Made by a program: the position numbers and the translations under genes. DNA of 5,708 nucleotides from Ruminococcus sp. UBA3280 (lineage in GTDB: Bacteria > Bacillota > Clostridia > Oscillospirales > Ruminococcaceae): NCBI GenBank assembly GCA_002362175.1, contig DETU01000068.1, positions 503 to 6,210 on the forward strand, given 5' to 3'. The notes under the pieces are model-generated. The model did no database searches. It was not told the origin of the DNA and was given only the letters and a program-made list of their open reading frames with translations. Every line of letters starts with the position of its first letter. The stretch's first letter is position 1. Positions 5,095 through 5,708 of this stretch are shown here, in pieces.

Positions 5095-5541
5095 CTATTT
5101 CGATTCTTTCCAGTAATCAAGCTTGGAAAGCTCTTTTTTGAAAAAGTCGTGTGTCTGTTGTGGGGAAAGGTTTTCAATGGGCATATGTTCTGTTAAATAG
5201 TTCAGCAGTTCCTCAATATCTTTGAACATGAATTTACCGTCCGTATAGCACCATTTACAGTACTTTTCATTGAATGAACCGTTTGTATCCTTGCTGATAG
5301 TAGTATCATCAAGAGGCATACCACAGCACTGACAAATCAGTTTGTAGGGAGAACCTAACAGGGTATTGACCGAGACTGCAAAAAGGTCTGATAAAAGTTT
5401 CAAAGTTTCCGTGTTGGGTATGGTTTCGCCGTTTTCCCAGCGTGATACAGCCTGTCTTGTAACGTAAACCCTTTCAGCAAGTTCTTGTTGTGAAAGTCCG
5501 TTATTGGTTCGGAGTTCACGGATTATATTTTTTGTTTCCAT
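5095..5541 (-). CDS. XRE helix-turn-helix regulator with C-terminal zinc ribbon
   Basis: The 148-residue protein joins a Cro/C1-type helix-turn-helix (about 5-60; LSQQELAERVYVTRQAVSRWENGE at 16-39, a very typical HTH_3 sequence) to a zinc ribbon of the PF12674 type. The ribbon has CQCCGMPL at 70-77 (Cys70, Cys72, Cys73) and YCKWCYTDGKF at 94-104 (Cys95, Cys98), so a four-Cys site from Cys70/73 and Cys95/98 is likely. The tail from 105 is helical and charged. Proteins with this pairing are common in Clostridia and annotated as transcriptional regulators; their signal is not established, and the ribbon could sense metal or redox state or bind a partner. An upstream GTG at 5551-5553 is part of the ribosome binding site, so the ATG at 5539-5541 is chosen. 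The gene is a single-gene unit with its own promoter, dyad and terminator. Confidence 0.92.
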   Translation of the reverse strand: METKNIIRELRTNNGLSQQELAERVYVTRQAVSRWENGETIPNTETLKLLSDLFAVSVNTLLGSPYKLICQCCGMPLDDTTISKDTNGSFNEKYCKWCYTDGKFMFKDIEELLNYLTEHMPIENLSPQQTHDFFKKELSKLDYWKESK

Positions 5542-5548
5542 ATGAATT

Positions 5549-5556
5549 ATCACCTC
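5549..5556 (-). promoter_or_regulatory. Ribosome binding site that sets the zinc-ribbon regulator start
   Basis: GAGGTGAT on the minus strand is an eight-base match to the 16S rRNA 3' end, 7 bases before the ATG at 5541. Its GTG (5553-5551) can be read as a longer start, but that would place the start inside the binding site. Confidence 0.75.
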
Positions 5557-5562
5557 ACATAA

Positions 5563-5591
5563 ATTATATCATAATTATGTCGGGAAAACAA
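5563..5591 (-). promoter_or_regulatory. Sigma-A promoter of the XRE-zinc ribbon gene
   Basis: On the minus strand TTGTTT (5591-5586), 17 bases, then TATAAT (5568-5563) with an upstream TG making an extended -10. The start should fall near 5556, so the leader is only about 15 bases and begins at the ribosome binding site. Confidence 0.75.
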
Positions 5592-5607
5592 GCAACTTGC
5601 TGTTGCT
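5589..5607. repeat. Dyad next to the -35 of the zinc-ribbon gene, possible operator
   Basis: AGCAAC (5591-5596) and GTTGCT (5602-5607) form a perfect inverted repeat around 5 bases. Overlapping shorter dyads (GCAACTTGC at 5592-5600, CAAG-N3-CTTG at 5589-5599) share the same bases. It touches the -35 hexamer, a fitting place for autoregulation by the encoded XRE protein. It is unlike the AACGG operators, so a different protein would bind it. Confidence 0.4.
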
Positions 5608-5708
5608 CTGAGTTTTTATATACCGGTAATGATAACATCAGAACCTCAACAAGAATATTTTTATGTAAATATCACACAAAAACTATTATCTTTTTTTTTT
5701 TTTTTTTT

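Noticed and set aside
4948..5196. Plus-strand 82-codon open frame
   Set aside because: It starts inside the terminator stem of the short unit, crosses the T run and a second terminator, is rich in Phe from poly-T, and ends over the zinc-ribbon gene on the other strand. AAGGAGG is 21 bases away, too far to serve it.
5629..5708. Plus-strand frame open from ATG at 5629 to the edge, with a weak TTGCTG-N16-TATACC upstream
   Set aside because: No ribosome binding site, the frame ends in poly-Phe from the T run, and the promoter match is poor.
1..5708. CRISPR array, tRNA or rRNA gene, insertion sequence
   Set aside because: I saw no repeat-spacer pattern, no cloverleaf or rRNA sequence, and no transposase or terminal inverted repeats on either strand.

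Overview
The window looks like chromosome of an endospore-forming, AT-rich Firmicute of class Clostridia, most likely an Oscillospiraceae/Ruminococcus-type gut bacterium. The evidence is a clear SpoIVA, a SipL-like SPOCS/LysM protein, a DUF4317 protein (a family I know mainly from Clostridia), strong AAGGAGG-type ribosome binding sites and U-rich intrinsic terminators. The genus is inferred, not shown.

Layout. Bases 1-68 probably hold the last codons of a plus-strand gene that enters from outside; a bidirectional hairpin terminator (101-133) separates it from the converging spoIVA. Bases 135-3181 (minus) are a two-gene sporulation operon, sipL-like then spoIVA, behind a possible sigma-E promoter. 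In Bacillus and Clostridioides, SpoIVA polymerises on the outer forespore membrane, and a SPOCS/LysM partner (SpoVID or SipL) couples it to coat assembly, so this operon would encode the two partners of the coat basement layer. A divergent DUF4317 gene (3305-4435, plus) has its own near-consensus sigma-A promoter and ends at a strong terminator shared with a small XRE regulator coming the other way.

Bases 4490-5541 are a small regulatory island: an 80-residue XRE regulator (minus), a control region with two matching dyad operators (AACGG-N4-CCGTT) and two divergent promoters, a short plus-strand transcription unit of about 120 nt that ends at its own terminator and contains no ordinary gene, and a second XRE regulator fused to a zinc ribbon (minus). 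The operators sit on the -35 and the start point of the strongest promoter (TTGACT-N17-TATAAT). This suggests that the small XRE protein represses the short RNA or micropeptide and itself. The unit is the best candidate here for something undescribed.

Bases 5557-5708 hold the promoter and a dyad of the zinc-ribbon regulator, then AT-rich sequence ending in 18 T residues at the window edge; no gene is convincing there.
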